A stretch of 64,000 nt of DNA from Sedimentisphaerales bacterium (GTDB taxonomy: Bacteria; Planctomycetota; Phycisphaerae; Sedimentisphaerales; SM23-30), in NCBI GenBank assembly GCA_028281535.1, contig JANQJS010000003.1, positions 186,001 to 250,000 of the forward strand, in the 5' to 3' direction. The position numbers were made by a program, and so were the translations under genes. Under the pieces are notes generated by a model. That model was not told the DNA's origin, did no database searches, and saw nothing but the letters and a program-made list of their open reading frames with translations. Positions 52,301-62,180 of this stretch are shown here, piece by piece (within the stretch, counting starts at the first letter, position 1; every line of letters starts with the position of its first letter).

Positions 52301-52695
52301 AGGACCAGGTTTATTCTGTTAGTCCTGAAGATGTTCAAATTTTTGAAGAAGTGATTGATAATTTTGTTTTTGCACCTGCTGAACCTCGTTTTTCACTTGG
52401 TATGGATACTGAAATTACACCGCAATTGCAGTTAGAAGGATTGGCTCGCGATATCGTTCGACATATTCAGCAACTTCGAAAAGATAGCGGTTTTGAAATT
52501 CAAGATCGTATCAATGTTGCATGGAAATCTCAGGATGATTCGATTTGTTCTGCGATTGCTGAGCATCAGGACTATATTAGCAATGAAACCTTAACAGACA
52601 ATCTCGTGGCAACCGAAAGCTTTGATCACAGCGAACCCAAAGATGTTGAGATTGGCGATATTACATTAACCCTGCAAATAGATAAAGTCAGTTAA
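49378..52695 (+). CDS. ileS: Isoleucyl-tRNA synthetase
   Basis: 1105 residues. It charges tRNA-Ile. N-terminal motif: DGPITANNPMGVHHAWGR. The HIGH box is thus HHAW (residues about 57-60), a deviation seen in one bacterial IleRS branch with the same NNPMGVHHAWGR context (from memory). The editing domain is present (LVWTTTPWTLTSNVAAAVNV; GEGTGIVHIAPGCGDVDH). The KMSKS loop is MHKSKGN (M649-K653). The anticodon-binding region contains LSNWYVRRNRRRFW, and a long C-terminal extension lacks the zinc Cys cluster of the E. coli type. GGAG lies about 10 nt before ATG. purN follows directly. Confidence 0.95.
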   Translation: MFNQVDSTCDHIKLEHDILSWWDDNQAFDKLRKKNEGNKPWSFLDGPITANNPMGVHHAWGRTLKDCFQRYHAMLGHELRYQNGFDCQGLWVEIEVEKELGVSSKREVEEIGIETFVNKCKARVEKYSKVQTDQSIRLGYWMDWDNSYYTMSEENNYTIWSFLKKLFEKGKIYRGSDVVPWSGRSGTSYSQMEIIEGRKLVAHRSVFVRFKLKNRDNEYLLVWTTTPWTLTSNVAAAVNVKLDYVKCKADDGSIYYFAKENLEFKRLDKQFKEKKQWIDGVPKLKTIAQIFKERGGYEIIDTIKGADMVGWEYEGPYDELPAQSIAGGYPLTKDELEQQGVNGLKCHRVIDGGKDGIGNDIVVAGEGTGIVHIAPGCGDVDHKIGQKENLVEIAPLSVESKFLEEFGWLSGKLATDPETIDEIINDLKERGPLVHVEQYPHIYPHCWRSGDELVFRLVDEWYINMDWRGDIKKVVDQINWIPAVGQKLEHEWLDNMGDWMISKKRFWGLALPIWVFEDGSYWVVGSREELKELAVEGWDEFEGQTPHRPWVDKVKIKHPETGLIGERIKDVGNPWLDAGIVPYSTVHYNSDRDYWKKWMPADLVLECFPGQFRNWFYSLLAMSTTMENIPPFKTLLGHRLVLDENGEEMHKSKGNAIWFEDAADTMGVDVMRWIYCGQNPVNDLRFGYGVGDQVRRRVFSTWWNVYSFFTNYARLDGFDPGADQVAYEDLQDIDRWLLSKLQVLIKTANEALSTFDTPGFIQCADDFIDRLSNWYVRRNRRRFWRAKSESDQDKLAAYQTLYRVLVDLAKVLSPVTPFICEDMYQNLVRTFDQNAPESVHHTDYPQFDESLYNEKIANDMDLVADVVNRALSLREVNQIRVRQPLQSLLIDPIDAETESVCLQYKDLILDELNIKDLKIIDDKEYKNFNIKLNFKTAGQKFGKDVKVVAKLLQQHSQVDVCTKVRENSEILLQGEDQVYSVSPEDVQIFEEVIDNFVFAPAEPRFSLGMDTEITPQLQLEGLARDIVRHIQQLRKDSGFEIQDRINVAWKSQDDSICSAIAEHQDYISNETLTDNLVATESFDHSEPKDVEIGDITLTLQIDKVS

Positions 52696-53325
52696 ATGAC
52701 AAAATCGCAAAAGCCGCTTCGACTGGCTATATTATTATCGGGAGGTGGCCGAACCATGGTCAACCTTGCCGAATGCATTCAAAAGGGAGAGTTAAACGCA
52801 GAGATCGCTGTTGTGATTTCAAGTCGTAGTGATGTAGGGGGAAATGATCGTACCAGGGAATTGGGACTTGAACCACATATTGTTCGTCGCAAAGATTTTC
52901 AGGATACGGATCAATTCAGCGATCATCTCTGGAATATTCTTCTGGAAGAAAATATCGATTTAATCTGTCAATGTGGTTGGCTTTGCTATTGGACCATTCG
53001 AGATGAATTTGAGGGCCGGGTGATGAATATTCACCCTGGATTACTTCCAAAATATGGTGGCAAAGGTATGTGGGGCCATCATGTACATCAAGCCGTCATT
53101 GATGCTGGAGAGCCAGAAAGTGGTTGTACCGTGCATTTTGTGAATAATGAATATGATGCCGGGCCCATTATTTTACAGCGATCTTGTCAGGTTTTACCTG
53201 ATGATACTGCAGATGTATTAGCCCAACGCGTCTTTAACGAAGAGTGCCTTGCCTACCCGGAGGCGATCCGGTTATTTAGCGAAGATCGTTTAGAAATCAA
53301 GAATAATCATGTTTTGGTAAAATAG
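52696..53325 (+). CDS. purN: Phosphoribosylglycinamide formyltransferase PurN
   Basis: 209 residues, starting on the base after the ileS stop. The substrate loop is LAILLSGGGRTMVNL, and the catalytic triad is in place: Asn and His in VMNIHPGLLPKYGGKGMWG, Asp in FVNNEYDAGPIILQR. The HAQRVFNEE-like C-terminal helix (VLAQRVFNEECLAYPEAIRL) is standard. It transfers a formyl group from 10-formyl-THF to GAR in purine synthesis. The middle segment CGWLCYWTIRDEFEGR departs from the usual 'MRILSxxF' but keeps spacing. Expected to be translated by coupling to ileS. Confidence 0.92.
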   Translation: MTKSQKPLRLAILLSGGGRTMVNLAECIQKGELNAEIAVVISSRSDVGGNDRTRELGLEPHIVRRKDFQDTDQFSDHLWNILLEENIDLICQCGWLCYWTIRDEFEGRVMNIHPGLLPKYGGKGMWGHHVHQAVIDAGEPESGCTVHFVNNEYDAGPIILQRSCQVLPDDTADVLAQRVFNEECLAYPEAIRLFSEDRLEIKNNHVLVK

Positions 53326-53496
53326 TAAATTTTACTTTTTTTCGTTTTCTCTGATCAGGCCAAAAATTTTAAATTATTTTCTACATGTCTGAGTGCTTTT
53401 GATATAATACTTTAGATAGCGTAGGAGTCATCTTGTCAGTCTGAAATACGTAACATTCTTTCAGGGTTCCATGGATAGGGCAGTAGTATAGTAATC

Positions 53497-53976
53497 ATGA
53501 ATACGAGTAACGAAAGAATATCTCATATTCGTCAGAATCGATTGATTTTGAAACTTGTTTTCTCAATCATCCTGGCGGGGGCGTTGATTTTCCTGCTCTT
53601 TTATGGGCGAGAATGGTTGGCGATAAACGATCAAAGAAATTCACTCCAAAAACTTTCCCAAAAGCTAATTGCTTATCACGAAAAAAACCAATCATGGCCT
53701 ACAAACAAGGAATTTCTGCAATTTGACTTTTACTCACGGAAAGTCAGTCTGGATGTTCTGGTTTACAATATTGAAAATATCTTGCCCGATTCGCCTAGTG
53801 ATTCCGTGTTGGTCTATGCACCTGAACTCAAATTAAGATATTACCCAGATATCCATCCTATTATTTTACTAGATGGAAAAATCGATATGGTAAGTGCTCA
53901 GGAACTCCAAGAGCTATTATCTCAAACCAGTCAATTTTACCATTCAAATAGCTTGAAATTACAACCGACGCCTTAG
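53497..53976 (+). CDS. Hypothetical protein with one membrane anchor
   Basis: 159 residues. A basic N-terminus is followed by one membrane helix (LVFSIILAGALIFLLFY, about 24-41) and an extracytoplasmic part with LSQKLIAYHEKNQSWPTNKE. This last stretch resembles the region after the pilin helix in pseudopilins, where a chain of about 20 residues leads to WP(T/S)...E. It lacks a prepilin cleavage site. Not a recognised family. The TAGTAT sequence lies 7 nt before ATG with no ribosome site, so the start may be leaderless. Confidence 0.6.
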   Translation: MNTSNERISHIRQNRLILKLVFSIILAGALIFLLFYGREWLAINDQRNSLQKLSQKLIAYHEKNQSWPTNKEFLQFDFYSRKVSLDVLVYNIENILPDSPSDSVLVYAPELKLRYYPDIHPIILLDGKIDMVSAQELQELLSQTSQFYHSNSLKLQPTP

Positions 53977-54015
53977 GCCTGATTCACTTCTAAATAGTAG
54001 AAAGATTAAGAGTGC

Positions 54016-54044
54016 TTGACAGGGGAGGAAATTTACCATAAAAT
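54016..54044 (+). promoter_or_regulatory. Promoter of the nrtR-nadA operon
   Basis: TTGACA (54016-54021), a 17-nt spacer, and TAAAAT (54039-54044). The start is expected near 54051, inside the operator that follows. Confidence 0.75.
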
Positions 54045-54045
54045 T

Positions 54046-54068
54046 AAATGTGTATCAAATACACATTT
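54046..54068 (+). promoter_or_regulatory. Operator: perfect 10-3-10 inverted repeat
   Basis: AAATGTGTAT (54046-54055), CAA, ATACACATTT (54059-54068). It begins 1 nt after the -10 box, spans the expected start point and ends 12 nt before the regulator's ATG. This placement is that of an autoregulatory repressor site. Confidence 0.75.
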
Positions 54069-54080
54069 TAGGCGCTGTAA

Positions 54081-54785
54081 ATGATAACGCATTCTAAAAA
54101 ATATACTTATGATTATCCAAGACCTGCGGTTACAGTTGATGTCGTCGTCTTTAGCCTGTTAGAAGATCGATTATGTACACTGCTCATTCGTCGGAAAAAT
54201 GAGCCTTTCGCTGGGTGTTGGGCTTTACCAGGTGGGTTTTTGGATGATAATGAGGATATTGAAAATGCTGCTTTGCGTGAATTATCAGAAGAGACCAACC
54301 TCAAAGAATTATATATTGAGCAATTATATAGTTTTGGCCGGCCCGATCGTGATCCAAGAGGGCGAACGATCACAGTCGCCTATTATAGTTTATTGCCTGC
54401 AACACGAATGTCTGAGATTGCTCATGGCGATGATGCGGCTGAGGCTCAATGGTTTGGCTTGGATCAATTGCCTGATCTTGCCTTTGACCATGATGAAATT
54501 ATTGATTGTGCCGTAGAAAGGCTCAAAGGAAAATTGCAATATACCACGGTATCTTTTTGTTTGTTACCAGAGCGTTTTTCGTTTACACAATTGCAGAAAG
54601 TTTACGAGGCGATCTGGCAAAAGCCACTAGACCGCCGTAATTTTCGTAAATGGATTAATAGTTTTAATCTGTTAGAAGATACAGGTGAAAAAATAAGTAA
54701 TGGACGTAGACCTGCGTCACTTTATCAATTGAAATCTAAGAATGAAACTCCAAATGGATTGCAGTTACTTCAGCGGGAAAGGTAA
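54081..54785 (+). CDS. nrtR: NrtR-like Nudix/winged-helix regulator of NAD synthesis
   Basis: 234 residues. A Nudix domain (about 15-145) is followed by a winged-helix part (about 150-225, FTQLQKVYEAIWQKPLDRRN and FRKWINSFNLLEDTG). This is the layout of NrtR, which represses NAD synthesis genes and responds to ADP-ribose. The Nudix box GGFLDDNEDIENAALRELSE continues ETNL; G-x5-E-x7-REUxEE is intact, but the Gly before the last hydrophobic residue is Asn73. Hydrolase activity therefore cannot be assumed. nadA follows 5 nt later. The upstream inverted repeat is the likely operator. No strong ribosome site precedes ATG. Confidence 0.82.
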   Translation: MITHSKKYTYDYPRPAVTVDVVVFSLLEDRLCTLLIRRKNEPFAGCWALPGGFLDDNEDIENAALRELSEETNLKELYIEQLYSFGRPDRDPRGRTITVAYYSLLPATRMSEIAHGDDAAEAQWFGLDQLPDLAFDHDEIIDCAVERLKGKLQYTTVSFCLLPERFSFTQLQKVYEAIWQKPLDRRNFRKWINSFNLLEDTGEKISNGRRPASLYQLKSKNETPNGLQLLQRER

Positions 54786-54790
54786 ACCGA

Positions 54791-55936
54791 ATGTACCAGA
54801 TGCCCTTGCCATCACATATAAAAAATCTAACACCGCAAGCTTCGGTGGATCTCATTAATCAACATCGAAAAGAGCTAGGTAACAACCTGGTTTTTTTGGG
54901 ACATCATTATCAGCGTGATGATGTGATTCAGTTTGCTGACTTTCAAGGGGACAGCTTGAAGCTGAGCCAACTGGCAGCCCAGCAGACAGAGGCAAAATAT
55001 ATTGTCTTTTGTGGGGTTCACTTCATGGCAGAGTCGGCTGATATTTTGACAAGCGATGATCAAGCAGTGTTCTTGCCTGATATGACAGCTGGGTGCTCCA
55101 TGGCGGACATGGCGGATTTGGATCAGGTCGAAATGGCCTGGGAAGATTTAAGTCAACATTTTCCGAATATGAGTAAAGTGATCCCTGTTACCTATGTGAA
55201 TAGTTCCGCAGAAATCAAAGCATTTACTGGAAGAAACAATGGAATTTGTGTTACCTCGAGTAATTGTCGTTTTATTTTTGAATCTGTCTGGGAAAACGAT
55301 CCTGAAGCGACCATTCTCTTTTTGCCTGACGAACATTTAGGACGCAATACCGCTTATGAAATGGGTGTCCCCTTGGACCAAATGCCACTTTACGATCCTT
55401 TCGCCGAAATGGGCGGTATTACTGATGAGCAATACAAAAACAGTAAAGTGATTTTGTGGAAGGGGTTTTGCAGTGTTCATGCAGAATTTAATGTAGAGCA
55501 GATCCAGGAGGCCCGTGAAAAAGATCCTGATGTTAATGTTATCGTTCACCCTGAGTGTGGCTTTGATGTTGTTCAGGCGGCTGATGCATCAGGCAGTACG
55601 GCGAAGATTGTTCAATTGATTGAAAATGCCGAGGAGGGGTCCAAGTGGGTGGTGGGGACCGAAATTAACCTGGTCAAGCGGTTGGCACAACGCTTGGAAG
55701 ACAAACACATTCAGGTTCGCTCTCTTAGTGGAAAAGCGTGTCCTTGCGTGACAATGTATCGCATTGATTTACCGCATTTGACCTGGATTATTGATAACAT
55801 TGCCAAGCATTTCAAGGATCCGGAAAATACGAAACTCTATAATCAGATTCGAGTACCTGATGAGATCAAAGAGCAAGCACGCCTGTCGTTAGATCGCATG
55901 ATGATGATTACCCAAGCTGCGACTTCGGCGACATAG
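54791..55936 (+). CDS. nadA: Quinolinate synthase NadA
   Basis: 381 residues. It condenses iminoaspartate with DHAP to quinolinate for NAD, using a [4Fe-4S] cluster. Visible motifs: LGHHYQRDDVIQFADFQGDS (substrate loop), VFCGVHFMAESADIL (C74), MTAGCSMADMA, YVNSSAEIKAFT, LPDEHLGRN, WKGFCSVHAEF (C227), VHPECGFDVV, GTEINLVKRL and SGKACPCVTMYRI (C317 and C319). The three cluster cysteines are expected to be C74, C227 and one of C317/C319. An AAAGG ribosome site lies 8 nt upstream. Between the NrtR-like regulator and a lipoprotein gene, so likely NAD-controlled. Confidence 0.95.
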   Translation: MYQMPLPSHIKNLTPQASVDLINQHRKELGNNLVFLGHHYQRDDVIQFADFQGDSLKLSQLAAQQTEAKYIVFCGVHFMAESADILTSDDQAVFLPDMTAGCSMADMADLDQVEMAWEDLSQHFPNMSKVIPVTYVNSSAEIKAFTGRNNGICVTSSNCRFIFESVWENDPEATILFLPDEHLGRNTAYEMGVPLDQMPLYDPFAEMGGITDEQYKNSKVILWKGFCSVHAEFNVEQIQEAREKDPDVNVIVHPECGFDVVQAADASGSTAKIVQLIENAEEGSKWVVGTEINLVKRLAQRLEDKHIQVRSLSGKACPCVTMYRIDLPHLTWIIDNIAKHFKDPENTKLYNQIRVPDEIKEQARLSLDRMMMITQAATSAT

Positions 55937-55953
55937 GAATTGAGGAGACGAGC

Positions 55954-57051
55954 TTGATTAAGCAATCATTGCATGGATGCTGGGCTGTCATATTTTTTTG
56001 CATCATTTTTTTGTCGGGATGCCAGTCTAATCGTTTAGATGTCGTCGCAGAAGAAAAGCAATGGGCCAATCCTGATCAACAGCAATTGGTTAATTTGTTG
56101 AGAAAATCTCCCTCGGTAAAATCTTTTCAGCAGTGGACATTGCCTGATTATATCACAACGGGCAATCTTGAAGGGATGAAGATCGAGACACGGCATTACC
56201 AAATTTATGCTTCGTTGCAACAGCCTTTGGTCTTAAACGAGATGCCATTTTTTTTAGAGAATTGTTACCTGGCATATAATCGATTTGTTGGCAGTGATAC
56301 CCGGCAAAAAGAAAAGTTTAAAGTGTTGGTCTTCGATGATCGCGGTCAGTGGGAACAGTATACACAAAAGCTTGCAGGGCCATTGGCAGACACTTACCTT
56401 AAAATCACGTCTGGAGCCTATTATCTAAATGGCGTTTGCGTCGTTTATCATTTAAATAGTAAAGTGAATTTTTCGATCTTGGCTCATGAAGGATGGCATC
56501 AGTTTAGTGAATTGACATTTAAATATCGCTTGCCAGCCTGGTTGGATGAAGGGATTGCGACAAACTTTGAATCCTATGTCAGACATCAAGGGCGAATTGA
56601 TTTTAAGCCTAGTCAAAATGTTTCGCGGCTCAGTTCGCTTAAAAACGCTCTGTTGAAGAATAAGCTCCATTCCCTGAGTCATTTGATCAGTAAGCATGCA
56701 GGAGAAATTCTCCAACATGCTTCAAGCCATGGTGACCACCAGGCAAAATCATCGGAGGTAGGAGCCTATTATGCTCAATTGTATGCCTGGATTCGTTTCT
56801 TGCGTGAGTATAATTATGGCCAATTTAATGATCGATTGCAGTCCATCTTAAAGGATGCTTATATTGGTCAAGGATGGCCAATGAATGAGATTCTTGAACA
56901 AGAAGCGTTGCAGCGAAACCATAATGCCTCGCGTCAGTGGAATTATCAAGTAGGACGATTGTTATTTTCAGAATATATTACCAAGCGACCTGAAGCTATC
57001 GAATCTCTCTATCTTGCATTTTGTCGTAAGATAGTGCACACTTTAAGATAA
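55954..57051 (+). CDS. Lipoprotein with DUF1570-like HExxH metallopeptidase signature
   Basis: 365 residues, TTG start preceded by GAGGAGA. The lipoprotein signal is VIFFCIIFLSGC (lipobox LSGC). The central part contains FSILAHEGWHQFSELTF, i.e. HExxH (HEGWH), followed 20-25 residues later by LPAWLDEGIATNFES. The Glu of LDEG fits the third zinc ligand of gluzincins, as in DUF1570 proteins of planctomycetes. Earlier YQIYASLQQPLVLNEMPFFL matches the domain start. It lies 17 nt after nadA, probably in the same operon, with no obvious metabolic link. Its stop codon is 2 nt from the stop of the convergent atpC. Confidence 0.75.
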   Translation: MIKQSLHGCWAVIFFCIIFLSGCQSNRLDVVAEEKQWANPDQQQLVNLLRKSPSVKSFQQWTLPDYITTGNLEGMKIETRHYQIYASLQQPLVLNEMPFFLENCYLAYNRFVGSDTRQKEKFKVLVFDDRGQWEQYTQKLAGPLADTYLKITSGAYYLNGVCVVYHLNSKVNFSILAHEGWHQFSELTFKYRLPAWLDEGIATNFESYVRHQGRIDFKPSQNVSRLSSLKNALLKNKLHSLSHLISKHAGEILQHASSHGDHQAKSSEVGAYYAQLYAWIRFLREYNYGQFNDRLQSILKDAYIGQGWPMNEILEQEALQRNHNASRQWNYQVGRLLFSEYITKRPEAIESLYLAFCRKIVHTLR

Positions 57052-57053
57052 AA

Positions 57054-57455
57054 TTAATTGGTGTTGGTTAAAGTTATTAGCTGTTGGGCTCGCTGGATGG
57101 CTTGGTTGCGGGTATTGACTTCTTCTGTATTGCTTGAAGGGAGAGCTTCAGCATCCGTTAATGCTTGTTGTGCCTCTTGAGTTGAAATATCGCCAGGCAA
57201 GATCGCTTCGCGTGTCAGGATCGTGACTTCGTTATTGACGACATGGCCAAAACCGCTGTCGATGAAAATAGTTCGTTCGTTATTGCTGGCGTCGCAGTAT
57301 TTCAATAGGCCAATACCCAGGTTGCTAAGTAGGGGAGCGTGGCCTGAAAGGATTTCCATACCACCATCGTGGGCAGGTAAGAAGATATCACTTGCTTCTA
57401 CGTCGACGACTTGAGCTTCTGGAGTGACGACACTAAATTTCATCGTTGATGCCAT
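57054..57455 (-). CDS. atpC: ATP synthase F1 epsilon subunit
   Basis: 133 residues from ATG 57455 (AGGA 6 nt upstream). N-terminal beta-sandwich: MKFSVVTPEAQVVDVEASDI, FLPAHDGGMEILSGHAPLLS (family signature). The C-terminal two-helix hairpin (QALTDAEALPSSNTEEVNTR and NQAIQRAQQLITLT) is complete, so the inhibitory form is possible. Last gene of atpBEFHAGDC. Separated from atpD by 75 nt containing a 10-bp hairpin. Confidence 0.95.
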   Translation of the reverse strand: MASTMKFSVVTPEAQVVDVEASDIFLPAHDGGMEILSGHAPLLSNLGIGLLKYCDASNNERTIFIDSGFGHVVNNEVTILTREAILPGDISTQEAQQALTDAEALPSSNTEEVNTRNQAIQRAQQLITLTNTN

Positions 57456-57477
57456 TTTATATCCTGTAAAATTTTCA

Positions 57478-57511
57478 GACAGGATTGTCAGGCTGTTCTG
57501 TCAATCCTGTC
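57478..57511 (-). other. Hairpin between atpD and atpC
   Basis: GACAGGATTG (57478-57487) pairs with CAATCCTGTC (57502-57511). On the minus strand it is followed by TGAAAATTTT, a weak U-rich tract. It may reduce or time expression of epsilon relative to beta, or stabilise the upstream mRNA. Confidence 0.45.
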
Positions 57512-57530
57512 CAAAATGATTAACTAATTC

Positions 57531-58967
<1,437 letters not shown>

Positions 58968-59064
58968 TTACTCCGATTGTTTCGTATTAACTTAGGGTTA
59001 TTATTCTTTTGTGATTCAGTGATTTTCTTTGTCACTGCATCACTCTGTATCTTAGTTACTATGT

Positions 59065-59943
59065 CTATTTCATCGCTTCGACACCGCCCATGATATCCAG
59101 CAATTCGCCGGTAATCTGACTTTGTCGAGCGCGGTTATATAATTGACCTAATGACTTAATCATCTCTTCCGCATTGTCGGTCGCAGCTTTCATGGCAGAC
59201 ATGCGAGCCACTTGTTCGCTGACAATCGCATCCAAAAAGCATTGGTACACATTCAGGCGAACCATGGTGGGAATTAATTCGTTAAGAATTTCTTCGCCAC
59301 TGGGTGAAAAGATGTAGTCATCGTTCATGCCATCGGTTTTTTCGGTTTCTTCGCCTGCTAAATCGGTCAGAGGCAGCAGGTTGACCGTATGGGCATAATA
59401 TTTTGATGCCGATTCAAAGCGGGTGTAGACCACTTTGACTTTATCAATTTTCTTTTGGGTATATAGCGAGATAATGTCATCGGCCAGCTCTTCAACTTCT
59501 TTGTATGACGTTTTGTCATCAAATTGCTGATAGCCTTCTTCGACTTCCGTATTGATAAATTTGAAGTATTGAAGACCTTTTTTGCCAGAGACACGCAAAT
59601 TTAAGATTTCATTGTCACTTTTGATCGCTTCAATTTCTTTGTTGGTACGTCGTAAGATGTTACCGATGTAGCCACCGCATAATCCACGATTCGCGGTAAT
59701 GACCAAAAGAAGCGTTTTGCCTGTGTCGCTATTGACTTGCAGTAGGGGGTGGTCTGAACCACTGTCACCTGAAGCCAACATACCCACCATTTGTGAAATC
59801 TTATCGCTATAAGGACGACTACCTACGGCACGGTCAAAGGCTTTTTTGAATTTAGCCGTCGCAATCATCTCCATGGTACGGGTGATCTTGCGAATGTTGC
59901 CGACCGATTTGAGTCGTTTAATAATTTCTCTTGAATTAGCCAT
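59065..59943 (-). CDS. atpG: ATP synthase F1 gamma subunit
   Basis: 292 residues. N-terminal helix REIIKRLKSVGNIRKITRTM and C-terminal helix DNAEEMIKSLGQLYNRARQS with ITGELLDIMGG form the central rotor shaft. The middle Rossmann-like part has LLLVITANRGLCGGYIGNIL (signature). Length is normal for bacteria, with a slightly longer acidic insert near EETEKTDGMNDD. Located between atpA (75 nt) and atpD (100 nt). Confidence 0.96.
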   Translation of the reverse strand: MANSREIIKRLKSVGNIRKITRTMEMIATAKFKKAFDRAVGSRPYSDKISQMVGMLASGDSGSDHPLLQVNSDTGKTLLLVITANRGLCGGYIGNILRRTNKEIEAIKSDNEILNLRVSGKKGLQYFKFINTEVEEGYQQFDDKTSYKEVEELADDIISLYTQKKIDKVKVVYTRFESASKYYAHTVNLLPLTDLAGEETEKTDGMNDDYIFSPSGEEILNELIPTMVRLNVYQCFLDAIVSEQVARMSAMKAATDNAEEMIKSLGQLYNRARQSQITGELLDIMGGVEAMK

Positions 59944-60019
59944 ATTTTATTGTCTTTTTATAAGCTTGGGTGGCAGCGTCAAACGTAGTTTGGCGATGGT
60001 TTGCCATCCATCGTTTTAA

Positions 60020-61528
60020 TTAAGAAAACGATTTTTTAAATTCACCAATTGCGTTGGTTAATTTTGTTTTCAAATCATCATCCAGAGCTTTTTTCTCTGC
60101 CAATTCTTTAACAACGTTTGAATGAGAGCTATTGAGGTACTCATGCATTTTTTCTTCGAATTCAGCGACGCGGTTAATGTCGACATCATCCAAGAAGCCA
60201 CTGGTACCCGCGATAATACTGATCACCTGAGTAATGACATCCAATGGTTTGTATTGCGGCTGCTTAAGCAGTTCAACCATGCGGTAGCCACGATCCAGCT
60301 GTTGTTGTGTTGCTTTGTCAAGATCGGTTCCTAACTGAGCAAACGCTTCGAGGTCACGGAACTGAGCCAGATCCAAACGCAACATACCAGCAATGCTTTT
60401 CATTGCTTTAATTTGAGCGTTACCACCCACACGACTCACAGAAATACCCACGTCAATCGCAGGGCGAACACCCGCAAAGAACAAGTCCGGACGTAAATAA
60501 ATCTGACCATCGGTAATTGAAATCACGTTGGTTGGAATGTAGGCGGAAACCTCACCTTCCAGTGTTTCAATAATTGGTAGAGCGGTTAATGAACCGCCGC
60601 CCATATCGTCACTCAGTTTTACTGCACGTTCGAGCAAACGACTGTGCAAGTAGAACACGTCACCAGGATAGGCTTCACGACCTGGAGGACGACGAAGCAA
60701 TAGTGACACCTGACGATAAGCTTGAGCCTGTTTACTCAAGTCATCATAAACACAAAGTGTGTCTTTGTTTTCTTCATACATGAAATACTCTGCCATGGTT
60801 ACACCTGCGTATGGTGCAATGTATTGCAGTGGGGCAGGGTCAGCAGCAGAAGCGGCAACCACGATTGAGTATTCCATCGCGCCTTCCGCTTTAAGTTGTT
60901 CTACCAGACGAGCGATCGTAGATTCTTTCTGACCGATGGCAACATAAACACAGATCACGCCACTTTCACGCTGATTGATAATGGTATCAATCGCGACAGC
61001 GGTTTTACCGGTCTTACGGTCACCAATGATCAATTCACGTTGACCACGACCAATTGGAATCATTGAGTCAATCGCTTTGATACCAGTTTGCAGAGGTACC
61101 GTCACAGGTTGACGATCTGCAATACCCGGTGCGATCAATTCCACAGGACGTCGCTTGGATGCGTTAATAGCAGGGCCACCATCAATGGCTTCACCCAAAG
61201 GATTGACCACGCGACCCAACATTTCAGGGCCTACAGGTACAGAAAGCAATTCGCCCATAGTACGGACTTCATCACCTTCTTTGATACCCAGGTAGTCACC
61301 ATAAACCACAGCACCAATAGAGTCTTCTTCCAGGTTGAACACCTGGCCTTTGACACCATTTTGGAACTCAAGCAGTTCACCGGCCATCGCATTTTGCAGA
61401 CCGTAGATTCGAGCGATACCGTCACCCACTTCCAGAACGCGGCCGACTTCGGCTACATCCAGTTCGCTGCGGTATTGCGAAATTTCCTGTTTAATAACGC
61501 TGGTAATTTCTTCAACTTTGAATTTCAT
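60020..61528 (-). CDS. atpA: ATP synthase F1 alpha subunit
   Basis: 502 residues. Non-catalytic nucleotide site: [20 protein letters not shown]. The arginine finger lies in [20 protein letters not shown] (family signature SxSRVGG). The N-terminal crown begins [20 protein letters not shown], and the C-terminal helical domain ends [20 protein letters not shown]. All standard. It alternates with beta in the F1 head. Confidence 0.98.
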   Translation of the reverse strand: MKFKVEEITSVIKQEISQYRSELDVAEVGRVLEVGDGIARIYGLQNAMAGELLEFQNGVKGQVFNLEEDSIGAVVYGDYLGIKEGDEVRTMGELLSVPVGPEMLGRVVNPLGEAIDGGPAINASKRRPVELIAPGIADRQPVTVPLQTGIKAIDSMIPIGRGQRELIIGDRKTGKTAVAIDTIINQRESGVICVYVAIGQKESTIARLVEQLKAEGAMEYSIVVAASAADPAPLQYIAPYAGVTMAEYFMYEENKDTLCVYDDLSKQAQAYRQVSLLLRRPPGREAYPGDVFYLHSRLLERAVKLSDDMGGGSLTALPIIETLEGEVSAYIPTNVISITDGQIYLRPDLFFAGVRPAIDVGISVSRVGGNAQIKAMKSIAGMLRLDLAQFRDLEAFAQLGTDLDKATQQQLDRGYRMVELLKQPQYKPLDVITQVISIIAGTSGFLDDVDINRVAEFEEKMHEYLNSSHSNVVKELAEKKALDDDLKTKLTNAIGEFKKSFS

Positions 61529-61574
61529 TTTTTCTTATAGATCCTTAGATGTTAATTATCTGTTTTTTGGGAAC

Positions 61575-62162
61575 CTATTCTACAACAGCACGATTGGCGT
61601 CCAGCACATTTGAGGCATTCACACTCAGTTGCTGACCGATGTTTTGTAGGCTACGCCGAATCGAGCCGTCAATCATACAATCTTCTATGGTTAAAATCAG
61701 ACCACCCAAAATGGATGGGTCTACGGTTGTTTCCAACTCAACGGTTTTGCGAATCGCTCGGCCAATTTGTTCTTTCAGACGAGCAATATCTTTTTCTTTC
61801 ATTTCAATCGCCAGGGTGAGTTTTCCAGTAACGCGACCGGCATTCTGATCATCCAGTTTGCAATAGCATTCCTGAATTTGTACCAGAAGTTCCAGGCGTC
61901 CTTTTTCAGCGACCACCATCAGGAAATCCGTCATCAAGTCACTGGTTTTACCTGCAAAGATATTGGAAACAACTTGTTTCTTTTGATCAATACCTATGGC
62001 AGGGGTTTCCAGGAAAACGGTGAAATCTGGATTGGCTTGAATCGCATCAGCGATCGCTTCCAGTTCTTTGCGAATCGATTCGATTAGACCTTGTTCATGG
62101 GCCAGTTCAAATAGCGATTGAGCATATACCTGTGCAATGGATTGTGATCGGTCGGTAGCCAA
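61575..62162 (-). CDS. atpH: ATP synthase F1 delta subunit
   Basis: 195 residues. N-terminal helical bundle: QSIAQVYAQSLFELAHEQGL. The C-terminal part VTGKLTLAIEMKEKDIARLK ... LETTVDPSILGGLILTIEDC matches the family signature (DPSLIGGVVxRIGD). It links the peripheral stalk b subunits to the alpha/beta head. 18 nt downstream of atpF. Confidence 0.93.
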   Translation of the reverse strand: MATDRSQSIAQVYAQSLFELAHEQGLIESIRKELEAIADAIQANPDFTVFLETPAIGIDQKKQVVSNIFAGKTSDLMTDFLMVVAEKGRLELLVQIQECYCKLDDQNAGRVTGKLTLAIEMKEKDIARLKEQIGRAIRKTVELETTVDPSILGGLILTIEDCMIDGSIRRSLQNIGQQLSVNASNVLDANRAVVE

Positions 62163-62180
62163 AAAACTCTCCTAAAACCC

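Noticed and set aside
61088-61540. A 150-residue plus-strand ORF antisense to atpA
   Set aside because: It is the mirror of a highly conserved gene, has His/Phe-rich composition, no ribosome site and no family resemblance.
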